Shown: positions 38,224-47,786, counted from the stretch's first letter. The stretch: DNA of 64,000 nt from Anaerosphaera multitolerans (GCF_004006535.1 NZ_RLIH01000003.1:168756-232755), one strand, 5' to 3'. The notes: generated by a model from the sequence alone, not told the origin. Program-made: numbers and translations.

Positions 38224-38252
38224 TTGTTAAGTAACACAATATGTAGTATACT
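38224..38252 (+). promoter_or_regulatory. Promoter of nrdD-nrdG
   Basis: TTGTTA (38224-38229), 17 bases, TATACT (38247-38252). NrdR box 2 covers the spacer and reaches the -10, which suits repression. Confidence 0.7.
38234..38249. promoter_or_regulatory. NrdR box 2
   Basis: ACACAATATGTAGTAT matches the NrdR consensus at most positions and overlaps the promoter -10 region of nrdD. NrdR represses ribonucleotide reductase genes when dATP is high. Confidence 0.8.
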
Positions 38253-38286
38253 GTTTTAAGAAAATAAATTATAAGGAGTGAGTTAA

Positions 38287-40410
38287 GTGCTTGAAGTAAT
38301 TAAAAGAAATGGTGATAAAGTACCCTTTAATGGCGAAAAAATTGAAATAGCCATTGAAAAAGCCATGAATTCAAGCAGTGGTATATTTGTTGAAGGTCTA
38401 GCTAAACAAATAGCAAATGAAATTAAAAACGATGCTGAAAACTTAAATACTACTATGTCTATATATGATATTGAAGAGAAAGTATACTATAAATTAATTG
38501 AAAATAACAATCCATCTACAGCTAGAGCTTATGAAAATTATAAAGCTGTACAAGCTTTTAAAAGAGAACAAAATACCACGGATGAGGAAATTTTAGGTTT
38601 ATTAAATCAAACAAACCTTGATGTAATGGATGAAAACTCAAATAAAAATGCAGTTATAGCCTCCACTCAAAGAGATTTAATTGCAGGAGAGGTTTCCAAA
38701 GATATTGCCAAAAGAAAAATGATTCCTACGGACTTAGTTGAAGCACATGATTATGGAGCAATACATATTCACGATCTTGACTACATTATTCAACCTATAT
38801 TTAACTGTTGTCTAGTCAATATTAAAGATATGCTTGAAAAAGGAACTGTAGTAAACGGAAAGATGATAGAGACACCTAAATCCTTCCAAGTTGCATGTAA
38901 TGTAATGACTCAGATAATCGCACAAATTGCATCAAACCAATACGGCGGCCAATCTATTAACGTATCTTTTCTAGGCAAATACTTGCGTAAATCCTATGAA
39001 AAAAATTTAAACCTGGCTATTGAAACTCTTGGAGATGTAGAGCTGGCAGAAAAAATGGCTCAAAGAATGACTAAAAAAGATTTGGAAAGCGGAATTCAAA
39101 CTATTCAATATCAAATAAATACTTTAATGACTTCAAACGGTCAAGCTCCGTTTGTAACTCTATTTATGTACATTGAAGACGATGATCCTTATGTAGATGA
39201 AGTGGCTCAGATTATTGAAGAAATATTAAAACAAAGAATACAGGGTATTAAAAATGAATCCGGCGTATATGTAACACCTGCCTTCCCTAAATTAATATAT
39301 GTACTGGATGAAAACAATATTAAAAAAGATTCAAAATACTATTACCTAACCAGCCTTGCAATTAGATGTACAGCTAAGAGAATGTATCCTGATTATATAA
39401 GTGCTAAAAAGATGAGAGCCAACTATGAAGGAAATGTATTTAGCCCTATGGGTTGTAGAGCTTTCCTACCACCATGGAAGAATGAAAAGGGACAGTATAA
39501 ATTTGAAGGTAGATTTAATATCGGAGCATGTTCAATTAACTTACCTCAAATCGGTATACTTGCAAATGGAGATGAAAATAAATTCTTTGACATCTTAGAA
39601 AAGAGATTGGACCTTGTTAGAAGAGTCGGATTAATTAGATATGAACATTTAAAGAAGGTTACCAGCGACTCATCACCTATTCACTGGCAGCACGGCGCCA
39701 TTTCAAGACTTGGTAAACACGAATCCATAGCTCCTCTTTTAAAAGATGGTTATGCAACTGTTTCTTTGGGATATATCGGACTATATGAAGCTACTATTTT
39801 AACTAAAGGAGTTTCACATACGGATCCAAAGGGATATGAATTTGCAATGAAAATAATGGATCATTTAAATGCTGCTACTAAGCGTTGGACTGAAAAAGGT
39901 AGTATAAGATTTACTCTTTATGCTACACCTGCTGAAAGTTTAACTCATAGATTCTGTAAAATTGACAGAGATAGATTTGGAATTATTGAAAATGTAACAG
40001 ATAAGGGATATTATACTAACTCATTCCACGTAGATGTACGTGAAAATATTTCAGCTTTTGAAAAATTTGCCTTTGAATCTAAGTTCCAGGACAGGTCAAC
40101 TGGCGGATGTATCTCCTATGTTGAAATACCAAATATGGGCAACAATCTAGAGGCGCTTGAGACTATAGTTAAATTTATTTATGATAATATTCAATATGCT
40201 GAATTTAACACTAAAAGTGATTACTGTGGAGAATGTGGTTTTGACGGCGAAATCAAATTAAATGAAAATGGTGAATGGGAATGTCCTCAATGCGGCAATA
40301 CCGATAAAGCTACACTTACAGTTGTAAGGCGTACTTGCGGATATCTTGGCGAAAACTTCTGGAATGAAGGAAGAACTCAAGAAATAAACGACAGGGTGCT
40401 TCATATATAA
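38287..40410 (+). CDS. nrdD: Anaerobic (class III) ribonucleoside-triphosphate reductase
   Basis: 707 residues: an N-terminal ATP cone (LEVIKRNGDKVPFNGEKIEIAI), the ten-stranded barrel core, a zinc site with CGECG and CPQCG, and the C-terminal glycyl radical loop RTCGYLG with Gly685. It makes deoxyribonucleotides without oxygen; the ATP cone gives allosteric control. The start is GTG with GGAG eight bases upstream. Preceded by two NrdR boxes. It overlaps nrdG by one base. Confidence 0.97.
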   Translation: MLEVIKRNGDKVPFNGEKIEIAIEKAMNSSSGIFVEGLAKQIANEIKNDAENLNTTMSIYDIEEKVYYKLIENNNPSTARAYENYKAVQAFKREQNTTDEEILGLLNQTNLDVMDENSNKNAVIASTQRDLIAGEVSKDIAKRKMIPTDLVEAHDYGAIHIHDLDYIIQPIFNCCLVNIKDMLEKGTVVNGKMIETPKSFQVACNVMTQIIAQIASNQYGGQSINVSFLGKYLRKSYEKNLNLAIETLGDVELAEKMAQRMTKKDLESGIQTIQYQINTLMTSNGQAPFVTLFMYIEDDDPYVDEVAQIIEEILKQRIQGIKNESGVYVTPAFPKLIYVLDENNIKKDSKYYYLTSLAIRCTAKRMYPDYISAKKMRANYEGNVFSPMGCRAFLPPWKNEKGQYKFEGRFNIGACSINLPQIGILANGDENKFFDILEKRLDLVRRVGLIRYEHLKKVTSDSSPIHWQHGAISRLGKHESIAPLLKDGYATVSLGYIGLYEATILTKGVSHTDPKGYEFAMKIMDHLNAATKRWTEKGSIRFTLYATPAESLTHRFCKIDRDRFGIIENVTDKGYYTNSFHVDVRENISAFEKFAFESKFQDRSTGGCISYVEIPNMGNNLEALETIVKFIYDNIQYAEFNTKSDYCGECGFDGEIKLNENGEWECPQCGNTDKATLTVVRRTCGYLGENFWNEGRTQEINDRVLHI

Positions 40411-40901
40411 TGCGATACGGTCAAATTAGAAGGTATGATGTTGCAAATGGCCCTGGCATTAGAACCAGTTTCTTTGTTACCGGATGCACCCACCATTGCC
40501 CCGATTGTTTTAATGAAGAATATCAAGATTTTAATGCAGGCAAAATTTGGACAGATACTGAAACTGAAGAAGTTATTAAATATTTAAGCGAAGATGTTGT
40601 GGAAGGACTTACCATTTTAGGTGGTGAGCCTTTCCAAAACACCTTGGAGCTTATTGATATTTTAAAACAAATAAAATCTAAAACTAATAAAAGTATTTGG
40701 GTTTATTCCGGTTATACCTACGAACAAATTTTAAAAGACAAATCCAGAAGCGAGCTTTTAAACCTTTGCGACGTACTAGTAGATGGTTTATTTGTAAATT
40801 CTTTAAAGGACTTGACTTTAAAGTTCAGAGGCTCTTCCAACCAAAGAATTATAGATGTTAAAACTAGCAAATTGAATAAAATAGTGTTATGGAACGAATA
40901 A
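40410..40901 (+). CDS. nrdG: Anaerobic ribonucleotide reductase activating protein
   Basis: 163 residues with the radical SAM motif TGCTHHCPDC (Cys26, Cys30, Cys33) and GPGIRTSFFVTGC typical of glycyl-radical activases, plus TILGGEPF. It generates the Gly685 radical of NrdD from S-adenosylmethionine. Translation is coupled to nrdD through overlapping stop and start codons. Confidence 0.97.
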   Translation: MRYGQIRRYDVANGPGIRTSFFVTGCTHHCPDCFNEEYQDFNAGKIWTDTETEEVIKYLSEDVVEGLTILGGEPFQNTLELIDILKQIKSKTNKSIWVYSGYTYEQILKDKSRSELLNLCDVLVDGLFVNSLKDLTLKFRGSSNQRIIDVKTSKLNKIVLWNE

Positions 40902-40902
40902 T

Positions 40903-40931
40903 AAAAGTTTGGTGAAACCCACCAAACTTTT
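40903..40931. terminator. Bidirectional terminator between nrdG and the NimA-like gene
   Basis: Twelve-base-pair stem (AAAAGTTTGGTG/CACCAAACTTTT, five-base loop) with T runs on both strands. Confidence 0.9.
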
Positions 40932-40935
40932 TTAT

Positions 40936-41469
40936 TTAATCTACACTTACCTTGTTTCTTTTTGAAGTTATGCTGTCTATATTCACCTTGTATACGTCCG
41001 TATTTCTAAGAGATGCTTCTACAGCTTTTTCAAAGAACTCCATCATATCCGGATTATATTTTTCGCAAAGTACCTTTAATGCTCTAATTTTTTCATCGTT
41101 CTCTGTAACCTTATAAATACTTCCCTCTACAATGGAAGAAGCGTATTCAGTTGTAAATATTTTTCTTACAACAGTCTGTCCTTTAATTTCACCTTTTTTT
41201 AAATGTTCTCTAATTTCTTCCACTGTAAATAATTCAGGAACCTCTGCATGTGATACGAATACCGCTCTTACTTTTTTTCCGTCTTCTATTAAATCATTTT
41301 TCTTTCCCTCTTTTGCACAGTGAAAATAAAGTACATCTTCAAATCTTACAATTGACAAAGGTATGGAATAAACTTCATCTTCATCTTTTAAACTTAAAAC
41401 TCCATACTGTGAATTATCAATTACTTTTTTCCCAAAGCTCTCATCCATTTCCCTTTCTTTTCTTCTCAT
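40936..41469 (-). CDS. NimA-like pyridoxamine 5'-phosphate oxidase family flavoprotein
   Basis: 177 residues beginning MRRKEREMDESFGKKVID, a start typical of NimA/PNPOx-like proteins, followed by a split-barrel flavin-binding fold (YGVLSLKDEDEVYSIPLSIV, VLYFHCAKEGKKNDLI). Relatives bind FMN or heme, and some reduce nitroimidazoles, but most are uncharacterised. AGGAGG precedes the ATG. It follows the M18 aminopeptidase by 11 bases. Resistance to nitroimidazoles cannot be inferred from sequence alone. Confidence 0.87.
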   Translation of the reverse strand: MRRKEREMDESFGKKVIDNSQYGVLSLKDEDEVYSIPLSIVRFEDVLYFHCAKEGKKNDLIEDGKKVRAVFVSHAEVPELFTVEEIREHLKKGEIKGQTVVRKIFTTEYASSIVEGSIYKVTENDEKIRALKVLCEKYNPDMMEFFEKAVEASLRNTDVYKVNIDSITSKRNKVSVD

Positions 41470-41480
41470 AAAACCTCCTA

Positions 41481-42872
41481 CTAATTATTTAAAAAGACTT
41501 TGTAAGCCTTATAGGTCATATAAGCATCAGCTTTAGAGGCAAGTTCCACAGGCGCATGCATTGAAAGCATAGCTGTACCCATATCTACAACTTCAGCTCC
41601 ATACTCTGCCAAAATATAAGCAATGGTCCCTCCACCGCCTTGATCTACTTTTCCAAGTTCTCCAGTCTGCCAAATTACTCCGTTTTTATTAAATAAATTT
41701 CTAATTTCAGCTAAAAATTCCGTATTTGCATCATTGGAGCCACTTTTGCCCCTTGCTCCAGTATATTTAGCCATAGATATTCCATAACCTACATAAGCCG
41801 AATTCTTATCATCTAGTACTTCTTTATAATTGGGATCCATTGCAACTGTAACGTCAGCTGACAGAACTTTTGAATTTGCCAAAGCTCTTCTAAGTTTTAT
41901 ATCGGAGTAATCCTCTTGGGTATTTAAAATTTCCGCTATAAAGTTTTCAAAAAATTTAGCAGACATTGAAGTATTTCCCACAGAACCTATCTCCTCTTTA
42001 TCTACAAAAAGTCCCACAGCAGATATCTTAGGATTTTCAATAGAAAGCATTGCTTCTAAATTTGCATAGGAACAAATTCTATCATCATGTCCATGAGCTG
42101 CAATCATAGCTCTGTCAAACCCTACATCTCTTGCCTTTGTAGCCGGAACTACTTCAAGTTCAGCTATTAAGAAGTCCTCTTCTTTCATATCATAATTATC
42201 ATTTAAATATTTTAATACAGCTTTTTTAATTGGATTTTTTTCATCGTCAATTCCATAGCTGCTATGTCCCACTACTACATTTAATGATTCACCTGTAACT
42301 CCATTTGCCAAACTTTTTTTATTTTGGTCTGCACTTAAATGAGGAAGTAAGTCATTAATATAAAACACAGGATCTTTCTCATCTTCACCAATTTTTATAT
42401 TAATAGTTTCATTTTTTTCATTAATTACCACACCGTGAATTGCAAGAGGAATAGTCGGCCATTGATATTTTTTTATACCGCCATAGTAATGAGTTTTCAA
42501 AAGAGCAAGTTCTGAGTCCTCATAAAGGGGTTTCTGTTTTACATCAAGTCTTGGGACGTCTATATGAGAACCTACAATCCTCATCCCTTCTTCCAAGTCA
42601 TCTCCCATTATAAATAAAATAACAGACTTATTTTTATTGTTAAGATAAATCTTATCGCCTTTTTTTACTTCTTTCTTTATTGCATCTTCAAAGGAAATAA
42701 AGCCTTTTTTTCTAGCTCTATCTATTATAAAAGCACAAGATTCCCTCTCAGTCTTACCCTCATCTAAAAATTCTTTATATCCCTCACAATAGTTAAATAT
42801 CTTATTATGTTCATCTTCATCAATTAATTGCCAGATGGATTTCTGATTTAATTCCAACTCTTTATAATCCAT
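41481..42872 (-). CDS. M18 family aminopeptidase
   Basis: 463 residues of the aspartyl-aminopeptidase/aminopeptidase I family. Zinc ligands and catalytic residues are seen in SHIDVPRLD, AHGHDDRIC, DKEEIGSVG and near the C-terminus SMHAPVELASK. It removes N-terminal acidic or neutral residues from peptides in the cytoplasm, which fits a peptide-fermenting anaerobe. The ATG has GGAGAG upstream. It appears to lead a two-gene unit with the NimA-like gene. Confidence 0.93.
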   Translation of the reverse strand: MDYKELELNQKSIWQLIDEDEHNKIFNYCEGYKEFLDEGKTERESCAFIIDRARKKGFISFEDAIKKEVKKGDKIYLNNKNKSVILFIMGDDLEEGMRIVGSHIDVPRLDVKQKPLYEDSELALLKTHYYGGIKKYQWPTIPLAIHGVVINEKNETINIKIGEDEKDPVFYINDLLPHLSADQNKKSLANGVTGESLNVVVGHSSYGIDDEKNPIKKAVLKYLNDNYDMKEEDFLIAELEVVPATKARDVGFDRAMIAAHGHDDRICSYANLEAMLSIENPKISAVGLFVDKEEIGSVGNTSMSAKFFENFIAEILNTQEDYSDIKLRRALANSKVLSADVTVAMDPNYKEVLDDKNSAYVGYGISMAKYTGARGKSGSNDANTEFLAEIRNLFNKNGVIWQTGELGKVDQGGGGTIAYILAEYGAEVVDMGTAMLSMHAPVELASKADAYMTYKAYKVFLNN

Positions 42873-43148
42873 ATAAACTCTCCTTTATTTTATAGTACCT
42901 CTAAAGTAAATAATAACTTAACAACTATTATATTACATTTAATAAAATAGTTTAATTCTTTTTACAAGCTTTAAAGCACTTTAAACTACATAAATCAATT
43001 TTAAAACTTTTTAGTGGTATTCTTTACATTTGACAATGAAATTTTTAAGCTATATATTATTATACTAAATAGATTAAGATTTTTTAGTTTAAAAATCATT
43101 ATCTTAGCTTTGAAATTTTTACATAATTTTTGGAAAGGAAGATTTAAC

Positions 43149-44510
43149 TTGAATGACGAACGCAACTTTTTAGGTACAGAACCCCTTGGAAAGCTTTTGA
43201 GAAAACTTGCCATACCTGCTATTACAGCTCAACTAATAAATATGCTTTATAATTTAGTTGATAGGATTTACATAGGCCATATTCCAAATGAAGGAGCTTT
43301 AGCCCTTACCGGTTTAGGAGTATGTATGCCGATTATACTTATAATATCAGCCTTTGCCGCTCTAGTGGGAAATGGAGGCGCTCCAAGAGCTTCTATTTTT
43401 ATGGGAAAGGGCGATATTGATACTGCGGAAAATATATTGGGAAATTGCTTCTCCCTTCAAATTGTTCTATCAGTAGTATTAACCGCCATTCTATTAATTT
43501 GGAATGAAACTTTTTTACTTGCCTTTGGAGCTAGTGAAAACACTATAAAGTACGCTACAGACTATATGAACATATATGCCATAGGAACGATTTTTGTCCA
43601 GCTTACACTTGGTATGAACGCATTTATAACCGCTCAAGGCTTTGCAAAAATAGGCATGATATCGGTAATAATAGGTGCTGTAAGTAATATTATACTTGAT
43701 CCTATTTTTATATTTGCGCTGGATATGGGAGTTAAGGGAGCAGCCCTTGCCACAGTAATATCTCAAGCACTGTCCTGCTTCTTTGTACTCTTCTTTCTTT
43801 TTGGTAAGCAGACAATTTTAAAATTAAAACTTAAAAATTCGAATATAAAACTAAGTATTATACTTCCTTGTCTTGCCCTCGGTTTGGCAACTTTTATAAT
43901 GCAGGCAAGCGAAAGTATTATCTCCATAGCTTTTAACTCTTCATTGTTAAAATATGGCGGAGATATTGCAGTAGGTGCAATGACCATACTTTCAAGTGTA
44001 ATGCAATTTGCAATGCTACCTTTAGCGGGTATAGGCCAAGGAGCTCAACCTATAATAAGCTATAATTTTGGTGCTAAAAACAAAGAAAGAGTTATAGGAG
44101 CATTTAAACTGCTCTTAAAGTACAGTCTGATTTATTCTGTAACACTGTGGCTTATTATTATGATAGCTCCAAAACTTTTCGCAAGTATGTTTACTCAAGA
44201 CCTAGCCCTTATACTCTTTACTAAGGATGCCTTGAGAATTTATTGTGCAGCGCTATTTATGTTCGGTATACAAATTTCCTGTCAGATGGCCTTTACATCT
44301 ATTGGAAATGCCAAGGCTTCTATAATAGTGGCAGTTACAAGAAAATTTATACTGCTCTTACCACTTATATTTATAATGCCTAGAATTATAACTTCAAATC
44401 AAACTACGGCAGTATATTTGGCAGAACCCATAGCGGACTTTATTGCAGTTACCTTTACAATGATTTTATTTAAAAAACAATTTAAAGAATCTTTACTTTT
44501 ACTGGAATAA
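43149..44510 (+). CDS. MATE family multidrug efflux pump
   Basis: About 453 residues and twelve membrane helices, with LLRKLAIPAITAQLINMLYNLVDRI at the start in the MATE pattern and a repeat of the fold in the second half (LPLAGIGQGAQPIISYNFGA). These pumps use sodium or proton gradients to export cations and drugs. The start is placed at TTG 43149, after AAAGGAAG; the frame extends to 43014 but the extra 45 residues have no ribosome site and exceed the family length. Confidence 0.92.
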   Translation: MNDERNFLGTEPLGKLLRKLAIPAITAQLINMLYNLVDRIYIGHIPNEGALALTGLGVCMPIILIISAFAALVGNGGAPRASIFMGKGDIDTAENILGNCFSLQIVLSVVLTAILLIWNETFLLAFGASENTIKYATDYMNIYAIGTIFVQLTLGMNAFITAQGFAKIGMISVIIGAVSNIILDPIFIFALDMGVKGAALATVISQALSCFFVLFFLFGKQTILKLKLKNSNIKLSIILPCLALGLATFIMQASESIISIAFNSSLLKYGGDIAVGAMTILSSVMQFAMLPLAGIGQGAQPIISYNFGAKNKERVIGAFKLLLKYSLIYSVTLWLIIMIAPKLFASMFTQDLALILFTKDALRIYCAALFMFGIQISCQMAFTSIGNAKASIIVAVTRKFILLLPLIFIMPRIITSNQTTAVYLAEPIADFIAVTFTMILFKKQFKESLLLLE

Positions 44511-44524
44511 ATCCCAAATATATT

Positions 44525-44559
44525 AAAAAGGCTGTTACACTTTAATCAACAGCCTTTTT
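44525..44559. terminator. Bidirectional terminator between the MATE and AlkD-like genes
   Basis: Twelve-base-pair stem (AAAAAGGCTGTT/AACAGCCTTTTT, eleven-base loop) with T/A runs on both sides. Confidence 0.9.
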
Positions 44560-44569
44560 AAGATTATAC

Positions 44570-45232
44570 TTAAATATATTTGCTTCCCTCAGTAATTGAA
44601 AGCTTACTTAACTTGTCTTTATACTTTTCAATAAATTCCCTTACCCACTGAGAATCCGTCTTGCTATACTCTCTTAAAGCCCAGCCGATACCCTTATTTA
44701 TAAAAAATTCATCACTTCCCAAGTTGTTTAAAATTATCTCCTCTAGTAATTCAATATCTGTCTTGTCCTTATGTTTTAACTGATGGATTATTGCAGTTCT
44801 CCTAAGCCAAATATTATCAGCCACACTCCAACTTAAGATTTTCTCCCTTAAATCTTCATATTTTTGAGAAATACCTCCCACTGCCTTACTTAAGCGGTCC
44901 ACACTATCCCACCAGGATTTATCCACTATCAGCTCTTCTATTTTATAAATACCATCTAGCTCATAGTATTTTTCCATATCTATAAGATGGTCCATTGCTA
45001 TATATTGAAATTCTCTATACTTGTTTTTCCAACAAAGCTCTATAAAATTCCAATCTATTTCCCTGTTATTCTTTAATTCTTTTAAGAAATCTCCGCTTAA
45101 TAATCTTCTTTCCTTTGCTTGAATTCCCAAAAAGTCAAATTGATTTAACATATAACTTTCCATTGACTCTCTTTTGTCTTCATTTCCATTTTCAATAATA
45201 TAATTAAAAAAATCAATATACTTATCTTTCAT
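44570..45232 (-). CDS. AlkD-like DNA alkylation repair protein
   Basis: 220 residues of helical HEAT-like repeats with FDFLGIQAKERR-type N-terminal motif and the DNA-contact segment DSVDRLSKAVGG and WLRRTAIIHQL, plus FFINKGIGWALREYSKT. AlkD-type glycosylases remove N3- and N7-alkylated purines. The start is ATG 45232 after TTGGAGAAAAA; the longer frame runs into the zinc-ribbon gene upstream. The two genes overlap by 11 bases, so they are co-translated. Confidence 0.88.
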   Translation of the reverse strand: MKDKYIDFFNYIIENGNEDKRESMESYMLNQFDFLGIQAKERRLLSGDFLKELKNNREIDWNFIELCWKNKYREFQYIAMDHLIDMEKYYELDGIYKIEELIVDKSWWDSVDRLSKAVGGISQKYEDLREKILSWSVADNIWLRRTAIIHQLKHKDKTDIELLEEIILNNLGSDEFFINKGIGWALREYSKTDSQWVREFIEKYKDKLSKLSITEGSKYI

Positions 45233-45482
45233 TTTTTCTCCAATAGTCCTGTTCAATGTCAAATATTCCCATTGCCTTATTACATTTTTTACAAAAATAT
45301 ACATTATCTATTTTAGTTGTTGAACCAAGATAGTTGTTTTTTCCTATGGGAACTCCATTTCTTCTTCTCTTTAACTCCAAAAAGTTCTTCTTAAACTCTC
45401 TTTCTTCATACCAATACACATGCAATGATTCTGCAAATATTCCACCATTCTCCATTTCATTTTTACAAATTGGGCATTTCAT
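45222..45482 (-). CDS. Small zinc-ribbon protein A (DUF6487-like)
   Basis: 86 residues: N-terminal MKCPICKNEMENGGI, a middle beta region, and C-terminal FCKKCNKAMGIFD, giving two CxxC pairs that should bind one zinc ion. I recognise the pattern as the small PF20097-like family of unknown function. It is a close paralogue of the 45612-45851 protein, sharing IGKNN and TTKI segments. The upstream 70 bases are a decayed copy of the pyrC 3' end, so the gene arose by tandem duplication. Confidence 0.85.
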   Translation of the reverse strand: MKCPICKNEMENGGIFAESLHVYWYEEREFKKNFLELKRRRNGVPIGKNNYLGSTTKIDNVYFCKKCNKAMGIFDIEQDYWRKNER

Positions 45483-45485
45483 TTT

Positions 45486-45554
45486 ATCAACCCCTATATA
45501 TTATTTCACCTCTACAAATTGTGAAATATATCCTTCTATATAACTTTTCACCTT
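45486..45554 (-). pseudogene. Decayed duplicate of the pyrC 3' end
   Basis: Read on the minus strand in one frame, the segment gives GEKLYRRIYFTICRGEIIYRG and a stop, matching the last residues of PyrC (GENLPGKIYFTICRGEIVYRG) almost throughout; the codon before it is a stop where PyrC has Lys. It stands the same four bases before zinc-ribbon gene A as intact pyrC does before gene B. It is the junction remnant of a tandem duplication and cannot make a functional protein. Confidence 0.85.
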
Positions 45555-45611
45555 ACTTTTCTTAGAAGCTTTAGAAATTATCATCGTTTTATATCTCAGA
45601 AATTTATTATT

Positions 45612-45851
45612 TTAAAAATCAGCTACATCAAATATTCCCATTACTTTCTTACAATTTTTACAATAATATGCAGTTTCTATTTTTGTAGTATTTGTTAGAA
45701 AATTATTTTTACCAATAGGTTCCCCATTTACTCTTGCTTTTAAAAACAAAGACCTTTCTTTTAGCTCATCTTCATTGTACCAATATACATAAATACTATT
45801 TACAAATATACCGCCCTTTTCCATTTCATTTTTACAAATTGGGCATTTCAT
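45612..45851 (-). CDS. Small zinc-ribbon protein B (DUF6487-like)
   Basis: 79 residues with MKCPICKNEMEKGGIF at the start and YYCKNCKKVMGIFD at the end: two CxxC zinc pairs. Function unknown. It starts four bases after pyrC ends and is the parental or sister copy of the 45222-45482 gene. The two proteins differ at roughly a third of positions, so the duplication is not recent. Confidence 0.83.
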   Translation of the reverse strand: MKCPICKNEMEKGGIFVNSIYVYWYNEDELKERSLFLKARVNGEPIGKNNFLTNTTKIETAYYCKNCKKVMGIFDVADF

Positions 45852-45855
45852 TTTA

Positions 45856-47103
45856 TCAACCTCTATATACTATTTCACCTCTACAAATTGTGAAATATAT
45901 TTTCCCGGGTAAGTTTTCTCCTTTAAATGGTGTGTTTTTTGATTTAGATTCAAAACTTTCCACTTTATATTCTTCTTCCGGATTAAATATAACCAAATCA
46001 GCAGGTCCTCCCTCAGAAATATATCCGGCATTTAAATTATATAGTTCAGCAGGATTTATAGTCATTTTTCTTAAAAGTTCCATTAAAGTCAAATAACCTT
46101 TATTAACCAACTCTCTAATTCCCAATCCCAATGAAGTCTCTAAACCAATAATACCACTTGGCGCCTTAGTTAGCTCAACATTTTTTTCCTCTTCACTATG
46201 TGGCGCATGGTCAGTTGCTATTATTTCTATAGTATTATCTTTTAATCCTTCAATAATCATCTCCCTATCTTTTTCAGTTCTTAAAGGAGGATTCATTTTC
46301 GCCAGCGCCCCATATTTTAAAACAGCTGTATCAGTAAGCGTAAAGTGGTGGGGTGTTACTTCGGCATATACTTTTGCCCCTTTTTTCTTTGCCCATCTTA
46401 CTAGCTCCACACTATTTCCTGAGGAAATATGTTGAATATCCACTTTTGCTCCTGTAAACAACGCCAAATTTACATCTCTTGCTACAAACACATCTTCTGC
46501 AATATGGGGACTTCCATATATTTCAAGTTTTTCTGAAACTTCGCCGTGATTAATACCATTATTTATAATTAAATTTGGATCCTCTTCATGAAAACTTAAA
46601 GGTACATCTAATCTCACCGCTTCTTCCATAGCTTTTAAAATTACCTTTGAATTCCTATCAGGTATTCCATCATCGGAAAATCCCACTGCTCCAGCTATTA
46701 ACATCTCTTCCATATCTACCAAGGTCTCGCCGTTAAAGTTTTCAGTTAAGGCGCTAACAGTATAAACATTTATCTTCGAATTCTCTGCTTTATTTAAAAA
46801 TTCCTTTAAAACATTTACATTATCAATTTTAGGGCTAGTATTCGCCATGCAGATTACGCTGGTAAAACCCCCTGCAGCTGCGGAATTACTACCTGTTTCA
46901 ATATCCTCCTTATGAGTAAAGCCGGGTTCTCTAAAATGAACATGTATATCTACAAGTCCCGGTGCCACAACCATTCCCCCAACATCTATTCCCTCTCCTG
47001 AAATTTTTCCGATCTTTTCTATCTTACCGTCCTTAATCTTTATATCATAGATACCTTCTAATCCGGACTTTGGATCTATAATGTAGCCGTTTTTAATTAT
47101 CAT
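45856..47103 (-). CDS. pyrC: Dihydroorotase
   Basis: 415 residues of the amidohydrolase superfamily, type I dihydroorotase: VDIHVHFREPG metal motif, GFTSVICMANTSP, EVTPHHF and ATDHAPHSEEEK. It closes carbamoyl-aspartate to dihydroorotate in pyrimidine synthesis. AGGAGG precedes the ATG. No other pyr gene is in the window. Its last 22 codons are duplicated downstream. Confidence 0.95.
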   Translation of the reverse strand: MIIKNGYIIDPKSGLEGIYDIKIKDGKIEKIGKISGEGIDVGGMVVAPGLVDIHVHFREPGFTHKEDIETGSNSAAAGGFTSVICMANTSPKIDNVNVLKEFLNKAENSKINVYTVSALTENFNGETLVDMEEMLIAGAVGFSDDGIPDRNSKVILKAMEEAVRLDVPLSFHEEDPNLIINNGINHGEVSEKLEIYGSPHIAEDVFVARDVNLALFTGAKVDIQHISSGNSVELVRWAKKKGAKVYAEVTPHHFTLTDTAVLKYGALAKMNPPLRTEKDREMIIEGLKDNTIEIIATDHAPHSEEEKNVELTKAPSGIIGLETSLGLGIRELVNKGYLTLMELLRKMTINPAELYNLNAGYISEGGPADLVIFNPEEEYKVESFESKSKNTPFKGENLPGKIYFTICRGEIVYRG

Positions 47104-47141
47104 AATACTTCCTCCTAATCTTTATATCATTATAATAAAAA

Positions 47142-47165
47142 AGAGAAGATAATGTAATCTTCTCT
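47142..47165 (-). terminator. Terminator after the cyclophilin gene
   Basis: Nine-base-pair stem (AGAGAAGAT/ATCTTCTCT, six-base loop) followed on the minus strand by six T, immediately after the stop codon. Confidence 0.88.
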
Positions 47166-47764
47166 CAATATTTTTCTATTGTAGCTTTTTCTATTATTAC
47201 CGGATTTGTAGGCTTATCTCTAAAATCTACAGCTACCGAAGCTATTTCATCTACTACTTCCATACCTTCAAATACCTGTCCGAAAACACTATGCTTTCCA
47301 TCAAGCCAATATGTTCCGCCCAAATTTTCATAAGCATCTACAACATCATCAGGATATCCTTTTTCTTCACCAGCTGATCTCATCTGTTTGACAATATCAT
47401 TTTCTACAGGCCCCATTTGAACTATAAAAAACTGAGATCCATTAGTATTAGGACCGGCATTTGCCATTGAAAGAGCTCCTCTTATATTCCTATAATTCAC
47501 ATGAAATTCATCTTCAAAAGGCTTACCCCAAATGCTTTCACCTCCGGATCCGGTTCCTGTAGGGTCCCCTCCTTGAATCATAAAATTATCAATTACCCTA
47601 TGAAAGGAAATACCGTTATAGTAACCCTTTTCAATTAAACCCTTAAAATTTTCCACTGCCTTTGGAGCAGCTTCTTCAAAAAGTCTAATCTTAATATCTC
47701 CATAATTCGTCTTTAAAATTGCAATTTCTTCTCCTTCTTTAGGATCCATTAATTGTTCTAACAT
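47165..47764 (-). CDS. ppiB: Cyclophilin-type peptidyl-prolyl isomerase
   Basis: 199 residues of the cyclophilin fold: [36 protein letters not shown] and [11 protein letters not shown], containing the catalytic Arg in FHRV. There is no signal peptide, so it acts in the cytoplasm. GGAGG precedes the ATG. It stands alone between terminators and a membrane protein gene. Confidence 0.95.
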   Translation of the reverse strand: MLEQLMDPKEGEEIAILKTNYGDIKIRLFEEAAPKAVENFKGLIEKGYYNGISFHRVIDNFMIQGGDPTGTGSGGESIWGKPFEDEFHVNYRNIRGALSMANAGPNTNGSQFFIVQMGPVENDIVKQMRSAGEEKGYPDDVVDAYENLGGTYWLDGKHSVFGQVFEGMEVVDEIASVAVDFRDKPTNPVIIEKATIEKY

Positions 47765-47786
47765 AATTCCTCCTATTATTAAAATA

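Noticed and set aside
43014..43148. 45-residue N-terminal extension of the MATE protein
   Set aside because: No ribosome site and the extra part exceeds family length; TTG 43149 has a clear site.
45233..45304. Longer start for the AlkD-like protein (to 45304)
   Set aside because: It would run back into the zinc-ribbon gene in another frame; ATG 45232 has GGAG at the right distance.
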